A stretch of 64,000 nucleotides of DNA. Source: CAZOOR01 sp964581505. GTDB lineage: Bacteria; Bacteroidota; Ignavibacteria; Kapaibacteriales; UBA2268. The stretch lies in contig CAZOOR010000007.1 in assembly GCA_964581505.1 (NCBI GenBank), positions 1 to 64,000 on the forward strand. Reading direction: 5' to 3'. The stretch's first letter is position 1. Every line of letters begins with the position of its first letter. Of the stretch, positions 18,363 to 27,967 are shown one piece after another. The notes beneath the pieces were generated by a model that was given only the letters and a program-made list of their open reading frames with translations, was not told the origin of the DNA and ran no database searches. A program made the position numbers and the translations under genes.

Positions 18363-20486
18363 ATGACAGCACTGAAATTTTATATTATATTATTTATTTC
18401 ATTTCTATTTCTATCGTTAGTGATTGGCTGGTTTGCTTACGACTCGGTGTCGGAAGGTTTGCCATCATTATCCCAATTGGAGAGTCCAAAGCAGGATTAT
18501 GCAACACAGGTTTTTTCAGCAGATGGAGAATTGTTGGACCACTATTACAAATTTCGGAGAGTATCTCTGCCATTCGATAGTATTCCGTCCTATTTCATCA
18601 GGGCATTAATTGCAACTGAGGATAGAGAGTTCTACAATCATTGGGGCGTTCACCTAATGCGTATATTCAAAGCCGCAGTCAAAAATATTTTTGCGGGCAG
18701 GATAAAAGAAGGTGCTTCGACAATTACAATGCAACTTTCCCGCAATCTTTTCTTTACCCAGGAAGGAACGCTAAAAAGGAAAATTCGTGAAGCCGTTACT
18801 GCTGTTGCCATCGAAAAAACATATACCAAGAACGAAATTCTTGCAATGTACACAAATACTGTTTCATTCGGACGTGGTACTTATGGAATTAAAGTTGCGG
18901 CTAATATATATTTTGATAAAGAGCCTTCCGAACTTACTCTGAGCGAATGTGCTTTTCTTGTTGGTCTCCTAAAGGCGCCGGAACATTACAACGGACTTGT
19001 GGATTATGACCGTGCAATAGAAAGAAGAAATCTTGTGCTGAAATTGATGCACGAACAGGGACGGATTGACAGTTCTGAACTTCTGAATGCACTTGACGAA
19101 CCGATTACGCTCTCGAAAAACACTATTAATCCAAAAGGTACGGAATATCTGGCTCCGCATTTTGTCGAAATGATTAGGCAAAATCTTAAACAAAATAAAG
19201 CGTTGGAGAGTTACGATATATATAGGGACGGACTGCTCATTTATACAACGCTAAATTCGAGAATACAGGAATATGCCAAGCAAGTACTTGAAGAGCATCT
19301 TACTAAATATCAGAAAATCTTTAATCGCTCTTTTTCCTGGCGTCATCATAAGAAATTGCTAAATATTTTCATAAAGAAAGCGATTCAATCGAATTATGAA
19401 TATATCTCGGCAGATAAAGCTAATAAAAAATCAGTCGAACGGAAACTAAGAGCTAGCAAGAAATTTGTTGATTCCGTGAAGAATGCCGTAACAACAATAC
19501 AAGCCGGCTTAATGGTTATTGACCCGACAAACGGGAATATACTTGCAATGGTCGGGGCTTCACCAAAATTTATGAATGAGAATCGAGGTTCAAAATATTC
19601 GCTCAATCATGTTACGCAAATCAAGCGACAACCCGGTTCATCGTTCAAACCATTTGTTTATACAACCGCCCTGATTGACGGAATGCAACCGACAGATACA
19701 ATCGGTTGTGGTCATTATTCATATACTTTGCCGTCCGGCGATGTATGGTCTCCTTCCGGTGCCGGCGGTTGCGGTCCGGGCGAAACTGTAACAATAGCTG
19801 AAGGTTTGGCACGCTCAATCAATACTGTTGCCGCTCGAATAATCACACAAAAGACTTCACCGATTAGGGTAATTCAAATAGCCGCAAAAATGGGGATACG
19901 CTCGCATCTGTCTGCTGTTCCGGCGCTTGCCCTCGGTGCAGGTGGTGATGTCTCGCCTTACGAAATGGTTTCTGCCTACGGTACTTTTGTTAATGAGGGT
20001 ATTTATCTTCAACCTTATTCGGTGAGACGCATTGAAGACCGCTTCGGAAATATTATCTATGAGAACAGGCGCAGTCCTAAAGCCTACAATGCCATTCCTC
20101 AGAAATATTCACATATAATGACTTTACTATTGCAGGGGGTAGTCAATCACGGTACGGGCTATACGGTCAGAAAATACTTTAAAGGTGTCGATGCCTGCGG
20201 CAAGACGGGTACTACTAATGATTATACAGACGCTTGGTTTGTAGGATATACTCCACAGCTTGTAGCGGGTGTTTGGATTGGCTTTGATGACCAGAGGATT
20301 ACGTTTACAGGTGGATATGGATATGCAAGTAAAGCCGCCGCACCTATTTGGGGTAAGTTGATGAATAAAATATACAGCGACCCTGCATTGCCGTATAAGC
20401 AAAAAAGATTCTCGTTCTTCTCGGATTCCACTAATTCCATTCAAGCCTATATGAAACAGGATTCTTTGAAGAATGTCATTGAATAG
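18363..20486 (+). CDS. Class A penicillin-binding protein (PBP1A-type)
   Basis: The 707-residue bifunctional enzyme polymerises and cross-links peptidoglycan in the periplasm, held by one N-terminal membrane span (residues 5-25). The glycosyltransferase (GT51) domain has the catalytic EDREFYNHWGVH motif near residue 83, followed by GASTITMQLSRNLF, KIREAVTAVAIEKTYTKNEI and the GxxxYG-like segment. The transpeptidase domain has SSFK (about residue 424, active serine), SIN (about 481) and KTGTT (about 613). The length is within the family range. It follows the OmpA-type gene in one operon, and a T9SS cargo gene follows. Confidence 0.96.
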   Translation: MTALKFYIILFISFLFLSLVIGWFAYDSVSEGLPSLSQLESPKQDYATQVFSADGELLDHYYKFRRVSLPFDSIPSYFIRALIATEDREFYNHWGVHLMRIFKAAVKNIFAGRIKEGASTITMQLSRNLFFTQEGTLKRKIREAVTAVAIEKTYTKNEILAMYTNTVSFGRGTYGIKVAANIYFDKEPSELTLSECAFLVGLLKAPEHYNGLVDYDRAIERRNLVLKLMHEQGRIDSSELLNALDEPITLSKNTINPKGTEYLAPHFVEMIRQNLKQNKALESYDIYRDGLLIYTTLNSRIQEYAKQVLEEHLTKYQKIFNRSFSWRHHKKLLNIFIKKAIQSNYEYISADKANKKSVERKLRASKKFVDSVKNAVTTIQAGLMVIDPTNGNILAMVGASPKFMNENRGSKYSLNHVTQIKRQPGSSFKPFVYTTALIDGMQPTDTIGCGHYSYTLPSGDVWSPSGAGGCGPGETVTIAEGLARSINTVAARIITQKTSPIRVIQIAAKMGIRSHLSAVPALALGAGGDVSPYEMVSAYGTFVNEGIYLQPYSVRRIEDRFGNIIYENRRSPKAYNAIPQKYSHIMTLLLQGVVNHGTGYTVRKYFKGVDACGKTGTTNDYTDAWFVGYTPQLVAGVWIGFDDQRITFTGGYGYASKAAAPIWGKLMNKIYSDPALPYKQKRFSFFSDSTNSIQAYMKQDSLKNVIE

Positions 20487-20523
20487 TAAATAAATAATCT
20501 TTTATTAATATTTTGGGGTGATT

Positions 20524-21627
20524 ATGAATAAATTATATATTCTGTTACTTTTATTTGGTCTTATGTCCTTTTCTTATGCCGCAGATAAGCAAATGTACAA
20601 CAGCAGTAGAATTGAGCCTGCTTCGCAGGAATTTCTCAATTCAATTCGAGCGGAAATAACTAATGGTTTTGAGAATAATATATCTACCGGTACAGAGAGC
20701 AGTACTGCAATTGGCGATAATTCCGATACATTGAAAAAATATTTGAATAGAATGACTGTCGGAAGAATTTACGGTATTACTATCAACGGAACAACTTTAC
20801 CTATGGTTGGTACAAATACTTTCACATATTTTGTCGGACAAAAATTTGATATTAAATCGGAGCATAGGAATAACTATAAATTAGCGGGTGTACTAATTCC
20901 TTATGCAATAAATGTATTAGGTGGCGAAACGAGAGATACTTCTCTTATTTGGGTTTTTCAATTGGATAATGACGGAAATATTGCCGGTGGTAGCCTGATG
21001 GCTAAAGGTAAGATTTATCTCGGAGATGCTGATTCGAGTTCTTCAAACAGGATTTTCTCTTATGCACCTATGGATAGCAATGGCATACTGAATAGCAATT
21101 TCCTTATATATGTTCAAACTAAGAATTTTAATTCTAAAGAAACCGATATTGTTGCTATTTGGGCTAATGACCAAGGGGACGGAAAGGGCGAAAAGCGTTC
21201 TGCTATTCTTGCTTGGAGCCAAGCAAATAAAAGCTGGCAATATGCCGCTTTTGCCGATTTGAAAATCACAATGGCAGATAAAAAAGCACCTGATTTCGAT
21301 GTGCTTATTCTTCCGGTATTAGTGCCAAATACCAGCGATGTAATTGATAATAATCTAACAATTAACGGCTTGACATTCGGCGGTGTTTATCCGAATCCGA
21401 TTAGTGAAAATGCAAGGATTGACTTCTCATTGGAGAAAAGTGCCAATCTGTCTATTAGTTTACTTGCCCTGAATGGTAGATTAGTAAAAAGTATTGCAAA
21501 TACAGAATTTTCCGGCGGAGAGCATTCGATTGATTTTTCGACTGATGATATTCCAGCCGCTCAATATTTAATTGCGTTTCGCTCGGCATCGTCAAACTTC
21601 GCAATCAAAACTGTGATTATTAAATAA
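20524..21627 (+). CDS. Secreted protein with T9SS type A C-terminal sorting domain
   Basis: The ATG at 20524 gives a clean signal peptide (MNKLYILLLLFGLMSFSYA, cleaved before ADKQ); an in-frame GTG lies six bases upstream. The 367-residue protein has a beta-rich body of unknown family. The C-terminal sorting domain (about residues 285-367) reads GVYPNPISENARI..F.L, then a beta-turn core ending in IIK. Such domains direct export across the outer membrane by the type IX system and are then removed. The cargo's function cannot be read. The gene ends just before a strong terminator and converges on a leftward lipoprotein gene. Confidence 0.88.
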   Translation: MNKLYILLLLFGLMSFSYAADKQMYNSSRIEPASQEFLNSIRAEITNGFENNISTGTESSTAIGDNSDTLKKYLNRMTVGRIYGITINGTTLPMVGTNTFTYFVGQKFDIKSEHRNNYKLAGVLIPYAINVLGGETRDTSLIWVFQLDNDGNIAGGSLMAKGKIYLGDADSSSSNRIFSYAPMDSNGILNSNFLIYVQTKNFNSKETDIVAIWANDQGDGKGEKRSAILAWSQANKSWQYAAFADLKITMADKKAPDFDVLILPVLVPNTSDVIDNNLTINGLTFGGVYPNPISENARIDFSLEKSANLSISLLALNGRLVKSIANTEFSGGEHSIDFSTDDIPAAQYLIAFRSASSNFAIKTVIIK

Positions 21628-21634
21628 ATATAAA

Positions 21635-21673
21635 ATAATACTTCGGCAGGTTTGAAATCTGCCGAAGTATTAT
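21635..21673. terminator. Bidirectional intrinsic terminator hairpin
   Basis: A perfect 15-bp inverted repeat (arms 21635-21649 and 21659-21673, core ACTTCGGCAG/CTGCCGAAGT) encloses a nine-base loop. Short A/T runs flank both sides. It lies between convergent gene ends at 21627 and 21711 and so can serve both. Confidence 0.88.
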
Positions 21674-21710
21674 AATTTACAGTCAAATTAGAAATTATTT
21701 TATAGCGCCT

Positions 21711-22301
21711 TTACTCTTCGCCAATCAGTTTGCCGTTTAACAAGTATTTTTTACCTTTGATACTGTCTATCTTTGCTTGAAGTATATCGCAGGATAATAA
21801 ATTATTTGTAGATGAGTGCCTACCGCTAAATACATTAATTAGTACTTCAAAATTAGGAGATGATAATTTGTCAAATTCCTTTTTTGATAGCTTCACGTTA
21901 GTAAATTTTGCAATTCTTGAATCCCACAATTCAATTCGGGAATCTCCAATACCAATCTTACCGAATTTTAAATATTCTTCACTTGTTGTGTCTTTTGGTT
22001 GACCGGAAAAATATGCTTGTACAATGACGGACTCTTTGTCTGTTTTCATTTTTTCTTCGGCATTTTTGCTTAATTTCACTTCGATTTCAAAACTCGGAAT
22101 TAATATGGAAACGTCGACAATCAGCAAAGAATCAATTGATGATGTGCTTTCATTTTGTTCTGTTACTTCATCTGAAACTTGATTTTTATTATTACTCGAA
22201 TTGTCGCTAATCACTTCTATTTGAGCGGTCTTTTCGGATTTGTTCTCGGAGCAGGATAATAACATCAAAGAAACAACAAATATTAACATAAAAAATCGCA
22301 T
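21711..22301 (-). CDS. Lipoprotein of unknown function
   Basis: The 196-residue product has a lipoprotein signal peptide with lipobox LLSC (cysteine about residue 17). A Ser/Glu/Gln-rich low-complexity spacer follows (about residues 20-60). The rest is a small mixed alpha/beta domain with Lys/Glu-rich strands. No family is recognised. It lies upstream of the bidirectional terminator and in the same direction as the next two leftward genes, with a 56-base gap. Confidence 0.6.
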   Translation of the reverse strand: MRFFMLIFVVSLMLLSCSENKSEKTAQIEVISDNSSNNKNQVSDEVTEQNESTSSIDSLLIVDVSILIPSFEIEVKLSKNAEEKMKTDKESVIVQAYFSGQPKDTTSEEYLKFGKIGIGDSRIELWDSRIAKFTNVKLSKKEFDKLSSPNFEVLINVFSGRHSSTNNLLSCDILQAKIDSIKGKKYLLNGKLIGEE

Positions 22302-22357
22302 AACTAAACTTTCAATTAAATTTAAAAATACAAAAATATATTATTACATTGATTGCA

Positions 22358-22705
22358 TTAATCTTTATCTTTTATCATTTTATCATAAATAATAAAAGAA
22401 AGACCTATCAACATAGGCGGCAATGTAACAACCATAAACCCCGATAGACGCTGATAAGTACTGAAAAAGAGCATACCGATAGTCGCAAGTACCAATAAAC
22501 TTATTCCGCTAAGGAATGGCTTTTTCCAAGTTACTGCAAGCACAATAATAAGTATCCAGGAAGGCAAACTATGAATAATGAAATCCATAAGTTGTTCGCC
22601 AAAATCCTGTGGAGTAGAGAATGCATCAAAAGCAAATAAAAACAGGAATGCTATGAAAAAAAATAATACACCTCTTGGTATCCATATCCACAACGAATTT
22701 TTCAT
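22358..22705 (-). CDS. Small integral membrane protein
   Basis: The 115-residue product has four strongly hydrophobic segments (about residues 8-28, 47-62, 66-82 and 90-107) separated by short loops, and a Lys/Asp-rich C-terminus. No catalytic motif is present. It is the middle gene of three leftward genes (barrel protein, this protein, lipoprotein). The function is unknown. Confidence 0.6.
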   Translation of the reverse strand: MKNSLWIWIPRGVLFFFIAFLFLFAFDAFSTPQDFGEQLMDFIIHSLPSWILIIVLAVTWKKPFLSGISLLVLATIGMLFFSTYQRLSGFMVVTLPPMLIGLSFIIYDKMIKDKD

Positions 22706-22753
22706 ATTTAGCCCTTTTTTTAAATAAAACGAATTAGTCCACTAATAGGGATA

Positions 22754-23596
22754 TTATTCCTGCCTCAGCTGAATTGCCCATCGTAATTCAACAACAAACC
22801 GCCAATTAGATACTTTAAAACCGGTACCGTTTGTTGACATTTCGGATAGTGGTATCGAAAAATCAAAAATCGGTGATAAGAATATATTTTTTGATAATGA
22901 AAATGTAAATCCCAGAGCAGGCACTAAATAAAATTGTGGAGTTACGACATTCGGAAATTCGCCGTCCTCAACAATTACTTTTGACTTTCCGTCTTTAAAT
23001 GTAACTTCTACAATTTCGCCGGAGCTTGGCAATTTTACAGTTTTCTGCAAAATTTCTTCCGAGTGTATTATCCCCGAAGAAATATTGAAGTCGGCATTAA
23101 AACCTAAACGCAAAAAGAAAAATTCCGCAGGCGACCATTTGATATACGGCATAATCATAAAATTTAGAAAATTTGTAGCCGCTTCTTGTCTGAATAAAAT
23201 CGGTACTGTGTCAATCACATTTGTTCCACCAACAGTTGCAGTAAATGCACGGTCTTTATTATATTGGTAGGAAGCTTTGACGCCGAGTGAATTAATTCCG
23301 ATTGCCGCTCCCCATTGAAGATAATATTTAATGTCCTCTTCGTAGAGCAGACCGAGCTTCCAACCGAAAGCACTTCCGTTCTCGAATTGCGGGCAGTTGC
23401 ATTTTGTATTGAAAGCACCGCCTTGAATATTCTGTCCCAAACCGACAAAGACGCCTGTCTCTCTTTGTGTTTGGAATTTTTCTGGATTTAATGGATTCGA
23501 CGGAGACTTCTGAGCAGACATTTCGGAATACGAAATAATCATAAATATTGATATTAACAAAAAATTTGTTATTTTTAAAAGATTGAATAATTTCAT
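22754..23596 (-). CDS. Predicted outer-membrane beta-barrel protein
   Basis: The ATG at 23596 is chosen; an in-frame TTG lies six bases earlier. A signal peptide ends near SEMSAQ (about residue 28). The remaining 250 residues alternate hydrophobic and polar in short strands, with YLQWGAAIGI, FFLRLGFNADF and a WRFVVELRWAIQL strand near the end. This fits the small porin/PorT-like barrels of Bacteroidota. A CNCPQ motif near residue 70 is unusual for a barrel. It is divergent from rsmB with only 43 bases between start codons, so the two share a compact promoter region. Confidence 0.68.
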   Translation of the reverse strand: MKLFNLLKITNFLLISIFMIISYSEMSAQKSPSNPLNPEKFQTQRETGVFVGLGQNIQGGAFNTKCNCPQFENGSAFGWKLGLLYEEDIKYYLQWGAAIGINSLGVKASYQYNKDRAFTATVGGTNVIDTVPILFRQEAATNFLNFMIMPYIKWSPAEFFFLRLGFNADFNISSGIIHSEEILQKTVKLPSSGEIVEVTFKDGKSKVIVEDGEFPNVVTPQFYLVPALGFTFSLSKNIFLSPIFDFSIPLSEMSTNGTGFKVSNWRFVVELRWAIQLRQE

Positions 23597-23639
23597 TAGC
23601 AATTCGTTTCTATTTTTTTACTTAATATTTTACAAGCAC

Positions 23640-25091
23640 ATGGATACTAATAACAATACAGAACAAAATTTACCGAAAAAAGAACAAGATTCTTTATCAC
23701 AGACATCTGAAAACAATCAAAATAACCGTGATAATCAAAATGACGAAGATAGACGTATAATTAGTGGAGCGCGCTCGGCGGCAATTAGAATTTTAAGCAG
23801 ATTTGAACGGAGCGATGCCTATGTTGACAAACTACTGGACTATGAATTTCGGGTGGGCAATTTATCTTCGCTTGACAAAGGATTGCTTAACGAGATAGTG
23901 CATGGCGTTATTCGTTGGCGTGCAAAACTTGATTGGGTGTTGATTGGATTTTACCACGGCGATTTCCTAAAATGTCTGAATATTGTAAAAAATGCAATGC
24001 GTGTTGCTTTATACCAAATTATGTTCCTCGACCGCATTCCTATTCCTGCGGCAATAAACGAATCGGTAGAAATTGTTAAACGCATTCAGGGCGATAGAAC
24101 AGCCGGTATTGTAAATGGTGTGCTACGCAATATTGCACGCAATCTTGAGAATATACGCTATCCCGACCGTGATGATGACCCGATTTATTATTTATCGATT
24201 ATTTATTCGCATCCACGTTGGATGGTGAAACGTTGGGTGGAACGCTTCGGTGAAGAGAAAGCCGAGAAACTTCTTTTCGTCAATAATCGCCGTCCTTATA
24301 ATACAATACGAATCAATACATTGAAATCGAATTATGAGGAAGTTAAGAAAGTTCTTGATAATAATAATATGTATTATTTTCAGTCGAATTTCTTTCCGAC
24401 TTCCATAGTTGTAAAGTCTTATAAACCGGAAATACCTTCTCTCGCTATTTTCAAAGAAGGCAAAATCACTATTCAAGATACAAGTGCTACACTTGCCGCA
24501 CGGCTCGCTTCACCGAAGGAAGGTATGACTGTGCTTGATGTATGTGCGGCACCCGGAGGTAAATCTTTCTGTCTGGCGGAACAGATGAATGATAAAGGCA
24601 AAGTTATTGCTATTGACAAGTATCCCTCAAAATTGCGTTTTATCGAAGAGGGCGCGGAAAGACTGGGACTGACTTCTATTGAGACTATGTCTGCAGATGC
24701 TACTAATCTGGAAATTGAAGAGCCGGTTGATATGATTTTCGCCGATGTCCCCTGTTCAGGCTTAGGTACTATGTCCAAGAAACCGGATATTAAATGGAAA
24801 CGCGAAGTCGAGGATATTATAGGTTTGGCAGATTTACAAAAAAGAATTTTGGACAGTGCCGTAAAAAATATAAAACCGGGCGGCGTGATTGTTTACTCTA
24901 CCTGCACAATTGCACCGGAAGAGAATATTGAAAATATCAAATGGTTCTTGGATAAGTATCCCGATTTTGAACTTGACCCGGCTGAAAAATATCTACCGCC
25001 GGAGGTTTGTAACAACGGTTATATGCAGATTTATCCTCAAATCCATCATATCGACGGCGCCTTTGCCGCCCGCTTGATTAAGAAAGGATAA
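23640..25091 (+). CDS. rsmB: 16S rRNA m5C methyltransferase RsmB/Sun
   Basis: The protein methylates cytosine 967 (E. coli numbering) of 16S rRNA with AdoMet. The ATG at 23640 gives 483 residues. The first 40 or so are a disordered Asn/Gln/Glu-rich tail absent from most RsmB. A NusB-like RNA-binding helical domain follows. The Rossmann methyltransferase domain has DVCAAPGGKS (about residue 300), the catalytic cysteine in ADVPCSGLG (about 370) and a second cysteine in YSTCTIAPEEN (about 420). The gene abuts the aspartate kinase gene with two bases between, suggesting one transcript. Confidence 0.94.
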   Translation: MDTNNNTEQNLPKKEQDSLSQTSENNQNNRDNQNDEDRRIISGARSAAIRILSRFERSDAYVDKLLDYEFRVGNLSSLDKGLLNEIVHGVIRWRAKLDWVLIGFYHGDFLKCLNIVKNAMRVALYQIMFLDRIPIPAAINESVEIVKRIQGDRTAGIVNGVLRNIARNLENIRYPDRDDDPIYYLSIIYSHPRWMVKRWVERFGEEKAEKLLFVNNRRPYNTIRINTLKSNYEEVKKVLDNNNMYYFQSNFFPTSIVVKSYKPEIPSLAIFKEGKITIQDTSATLAARLASPKEGMTVLDVCAAPGGKSFCLAEQMNDKGKVIAIDKYPSKLRFIEEGAERLGLTSIETMSADATNLEIEEPVDMIFADVPCSGLGTMSKKPDIKWKREVEDIIGLADLQKRILDSAVKNIKPGGVIVYSTCTIAPEENIENIKWFLDKYPDFELDPAEKYLPPEVCNNGYMQIYPQIHHIDGAFAARLIKKG

Positions 25092-25093
25092 AT

Positions 25094-26425
25094 ATGGAAA
25101 TCATCAAAGTTGGCGGCTCTGTACTCAGAACTCGACAGGGATTTGAAAGCTTTCTTAATATTGTCAATACATCTCGTAAACCCGTAACGGTTATCGTTTC
25201 GGCTTTTGCCAAGGCGACACGCTCTCTTACTTATGTTGCATCAGTTGCCGAATTGGGGCATAAGCGAAAAGCACTCGCACTGCTACAAGATATTTTCGAG
25301 GAGCATAAAAAGTTCACTCGACTTATTATCAAAGACCAATCGGCAATAATTGAACTATTTAATTTAATTGATGATGAGCATTCCGAACTTACTAAAATAA
25401 TTGAGGGCATAGCAATTACTAAGGAGCTGTCCCTACGAATCAAGGACATTGTGCTTAGCTATGGTGAAAAACTCGCACTGCTTATTGTTAGCAATTACCT
25501 TGAATATAGCAATATAAGACATAAGGCGATTGATGCCGGTGATATTATTGTAAGCGACGAGCATTTTGCTTATGCTAAACCACTCGAAAACGAGACCGCA
25601 AAGAATATTGACAAAATACTTATTCCGGCACTCAAAAAGTATGATATTGTTATTATGCAGGGTTTTGTTGCCAAAAGCAAAAGGGGCGAAACAACAACAA
25701 TGGGTATTGAAAGTTCCAATCTAACTGCTGTACTTCTGGCACGCTTGCTTGGATTGAAGCGTATTACTTTTTGGACAGATGTATGTGGGATTCGCAATTT
25801 CGACCCTGCAATTGTTAATGATACGGAGTTAGTCGGACGCTTAAATTATGCTGATGCTTTCCGCTTAGGTAAAGCAGGGCTGAAATTAATTTATCCGGCA
25901 ATGATTGATTATACAAAAGGGAGTGATATTGAACTGATTTATAAATCGGCTTTCTGCAAGCCTGACGAACAAACAATAATTCAAGCTGGCAGGACATATT
26001 CGGAGCCGATAATTGTTGCAACACAAGGTAAATCTATTAATCGAATTAAAACAAATTCCGAAGCAGAGATTCGCAAGGCAATGATGAAAATTCGTGATAT
26101 GTTGGATAGGAAAGTTTTTTCCGGTAGCTACCTGAAAATTAAAGATGACGAATTGATTTTTGTTAGTAATGACAGTGAAAAATATGAAAAGTTGTTCAAA
26201 GGATTCAATTATACAAAGGATACAAACATAAGCATTATTACATTGTTCAATGTGCCTTTTGACAAATTGGCGGCATTATTAATAAAACGCCGGAACGAGC
26301 GTAAAGTCTTTCCGGCATTGATTAAACTTATTGATTTCAGCGAAGATTATGTAGCAATCGGAATAAAGGAACGATATACCAAAACAGTCTTGTCGTTTCT
26401 CAGACGGCATATCGAAGCATTATAA
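25094..26425 (+). CDS. Aspartate kinase (atypical)
   Basis: The 443-residue protein belongs to the amino-acid kinase family and should phosphorylate L-aspartate at the start of Lys/Thr/Met synthesis. The N-terminal nucleotide motif reads KVGGSV rather than the usual KFGGTSV. Near residue 195 a TTMGIESSNLTA segment stands in place of the normal GRGGSDTTA. The conserved DVxGxxxxDP motif is present as TDVCGIRNFDP, followed by LNYADAFRLGKAGLKLIYPAM, which is clearly aspartokinase-like. The C-terminal third should form ACT regulatory domains. It abuts a leftward gene with no spacing. The motif changes leave specificity less certain than in standard LysC. Confidence 0.8.
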   Translation: MEIIKVGGSVLRTRQGFESFLNIVNTSRKPVTVIVSAFAKATRSLTYVASVAELGHKRKALALLQDIFEEHKKFTRLIIKDQSAIIELFNLIDDEHSELTKIIEGIAITKELSLRIKDIVLSYGEKLALLIVSNYLEYSNIRHKAIDAGDIIVSDEHFAYAKPLENETAKNIDKILIPALKKYDIVIMQGFVAKSKRGETTTMGIESSNLTAVLLARLLGLKRITFWTDVCGIRNFDPAIVNDTELVGRLNYADAFRLGKAGLKLIYPAMIDYTKGSDIELIYKSAFCKPDEQTIIQAGRTYSEPIIVATQGKSINRIKTNSEAEIRKAMMKIRDMLDRKVFSGSYLKIKDDELIFVSNDSEKYEKLFKGFNYTKDTNISIITLFNVPFDKLAALLIKRRNERKVFPALIKLIDFSEDYVAIGIKERYTKTVLSFLRRHIEAL

Positions 26426-27268
26426 TTATTCTTTTTCGCTTTGCGGTTTATATTTCCAATCAATTAAGGCTGAAACACGTGCTTTCAGATTAGTATAGAA
26501 AATTGTATTAATTGACTTTGTACCACCCGCAGTAGTCCCGCTATCCAAAGGATAATAACGCAGGGACATATTCAGATTGCCCGGAAAACGCTTATTCACA
26601 TTTGCTACAATATAGAACTTGACAGGACGGTTTTGCTCGTCCACGCTTTCGCTCTTAATTGAAACAAGGTGAACGACTTCCTCACGATTTGACCTATTAT
26701 TAAACTTAACGCCAAGTTTTTCAAGAGCATTCTTTAAATCTTTGCGAAATCGTCTAATATTTGCTTTTTTGTTAAACTTGTAATTCGCAGTAAAACTAAA
26801 TTCCTGTATTTGCTTTTCGATAGCCGGCATAGAGTTATTATTCGAAGCGATAGGCATACCGGGGACAGCACCGGTTTCGCGTTTTACTCTTCTTCTTCTT
26901 CGTTTCTTTACTTTCGGCTTTTCCTTCTTGACTTCCTGCGGAGTATCTGTTTTATCCCACTGCGTAATAAATTCGGTATCAGCTGATATGTGTGATGTGT
27001 TGTCATTAGGCGTCAAGGAATCTTGTGGTTTAAAATTAAAGAAGAAAAAAGCCAATACTGCGGCGGCGGCAAGCCCGGCAACCGTAATAATTCTGCCACC
27101 GGTTGTGTTCAGAAAAGGTTTCCGAACATATAAGCCCGATGCGGCGATTTTTTCTTTAACCGTCTTTTCAATTATTGCCCGTTCGCGGTCTTTTTTCAAG
27201 ATGTCGCTTAGGCGGCTAATCATTTGCTCCTCATCGGGAGTAAATTTATTTTGAGTTTCGTTACTCAT
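26426..27268 (-). CDS. One-span membrane protein partner of the ECF sigma factor, possibly an anti-sigma-like protein
   Basis: The 280-residue product has an N-terminal cytoplasmic segment of about 60 residues and a single membrane span (about residues 63-81, VAGLAAAAVLAFFFF). A basic, low-complexity stretch KKRRRRRVKRE follows at about 123-133. The rest, about 145 residues, is a folded periplasmic domain. It lies 18 bases downstream of the sigma gene and is co-directional. That layout resembles sigma/anti-sigma pairs, but I see no zinc-binding HxxxCxxC motif. It ends exactly at the aspartate kinase stop, so the two converge without a gap. Confidence 0.6.
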   Translation of the reverse strand: MSNETQNKFTPDEEQMISRLSDILKKDRERAIIEKTVKEKIAASGLYVRKPFLNTTGGRIITVAGLAAAAVLAFFFFNFKPQDSLTPNDNTSHISADTEFITQWDKTDTPQEVKKEKPKVKKRRRRRVKRETGAVPGMPIASNNNSMPAIEKQIQEFSFTANYKFNKKANIRRFRKDLKNALEKLGVKFNNRSNREEVVHLVSIKSESVDEQNRPVKFYIVANVNKRFPGNLNMSLRYYPLDSGTTAGGTKSINTIFYTNLKARVSALIDWKYKPQSEKE

Positions 27269-27286
27269 CTTTGTATCAATCTCGTA

Positions 27287-27967
27287 TCAATTATTCAATA
27301 AATATTCTACCTTAGGTTTTATTTCGGCAATTCTTCTTTTAATAATTTTGAAAACAGTAGCTAATGGAATTCCCGTTTCCTTTGAAATAAATTCCAGTTT
27401 CTGTTCGTGGAGCAAGCGGCGTTCTACAATATCCCTGTCTCTGTCATCATCAATATTCTTAATTGCATCGACAATAATTTGTACAGTTTCGTTTGCCGTC
27501 ATCTCATCGAAAAAGTGAATATCACTTTCCGGAATTTCTTCAATTATATCCCTCTCCTCGTCATCTACACGCTTTGCCAAGCTACGCTTTACCTGCCGGA
27601 TTCTGTCAATTATCATATTACGCTTAATAACATAAATCCAGCTGAATGCATTATATTTGTCATTGTATTTATTCCGTTGGTTTAGAATCTTGACCCATGC
27701 TTCCTGAAAGACATCGTGTATATCCTCTTCGGTAAGCGGCGGAATATATTTTGTAGATAGCAAGTCCCACATTCGATAGACTGTGGCGTCATACAATCGA
27801 TTGAATTCTCTTTCAATTTTGGTAAAATCATCAGACTTGCTGATAGTCCTCATTAATTCGTTTATCTCCTGAGTCGATAGCTCAAGTTTATGTTTTTTTC
27901 TTCTTGATGATAAAAATTCAAACATATTTCGATTGTATTTACTGCTTACTACATTTAGAACCTCCAA
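27287..27967 (-). CDS. RNA polymerase sigma factor, ECF type
   Basis: The 226-residue protein has sigma region 2 (DVFQEAWVKIL, about residues 82-95, and WIYVIKRNMIIDRIRQ) and a region 4 helix-turn-helix (LEFISKETGIPLATVFKIIKRR, near the C-terminus), with the region 3 gap typical of ECF sigmas. A 35-residue basic N-terminal extension is longer than usual. It drives alternative transcription, probably of envelope genes. The companion membrane protein lies immediately downstream. Its target promoters are not identifiable here. Confidence 0.9.
   Translation of the reverse strand: MEVLNVVSSKYNRNMFEFLSSRRKKHKLELSTQEINELMRTISKSDDFTKIEREFNRLYDATVYRMWDLLSTKYIPPLTEEDIHDVFQEAWVKILNQRNKYNDKYNAFSWIYVIKRNMIIDRIRQVKRSLAKRVDDEERDIIEEIPESDIHFFDEMTANETVQIIVDAIKNIDDDRDRDIVERRLLHEQKLEFISKETGIPLATVFKIIKRRIAEIKPKVEYLLNN

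Noticed and set aside
23085..23270. A short rightward frame inside the barrel-protein gene
   Set aside because: It is antisense to a gene with a signal peptide and barrel pattern, with no independent support.
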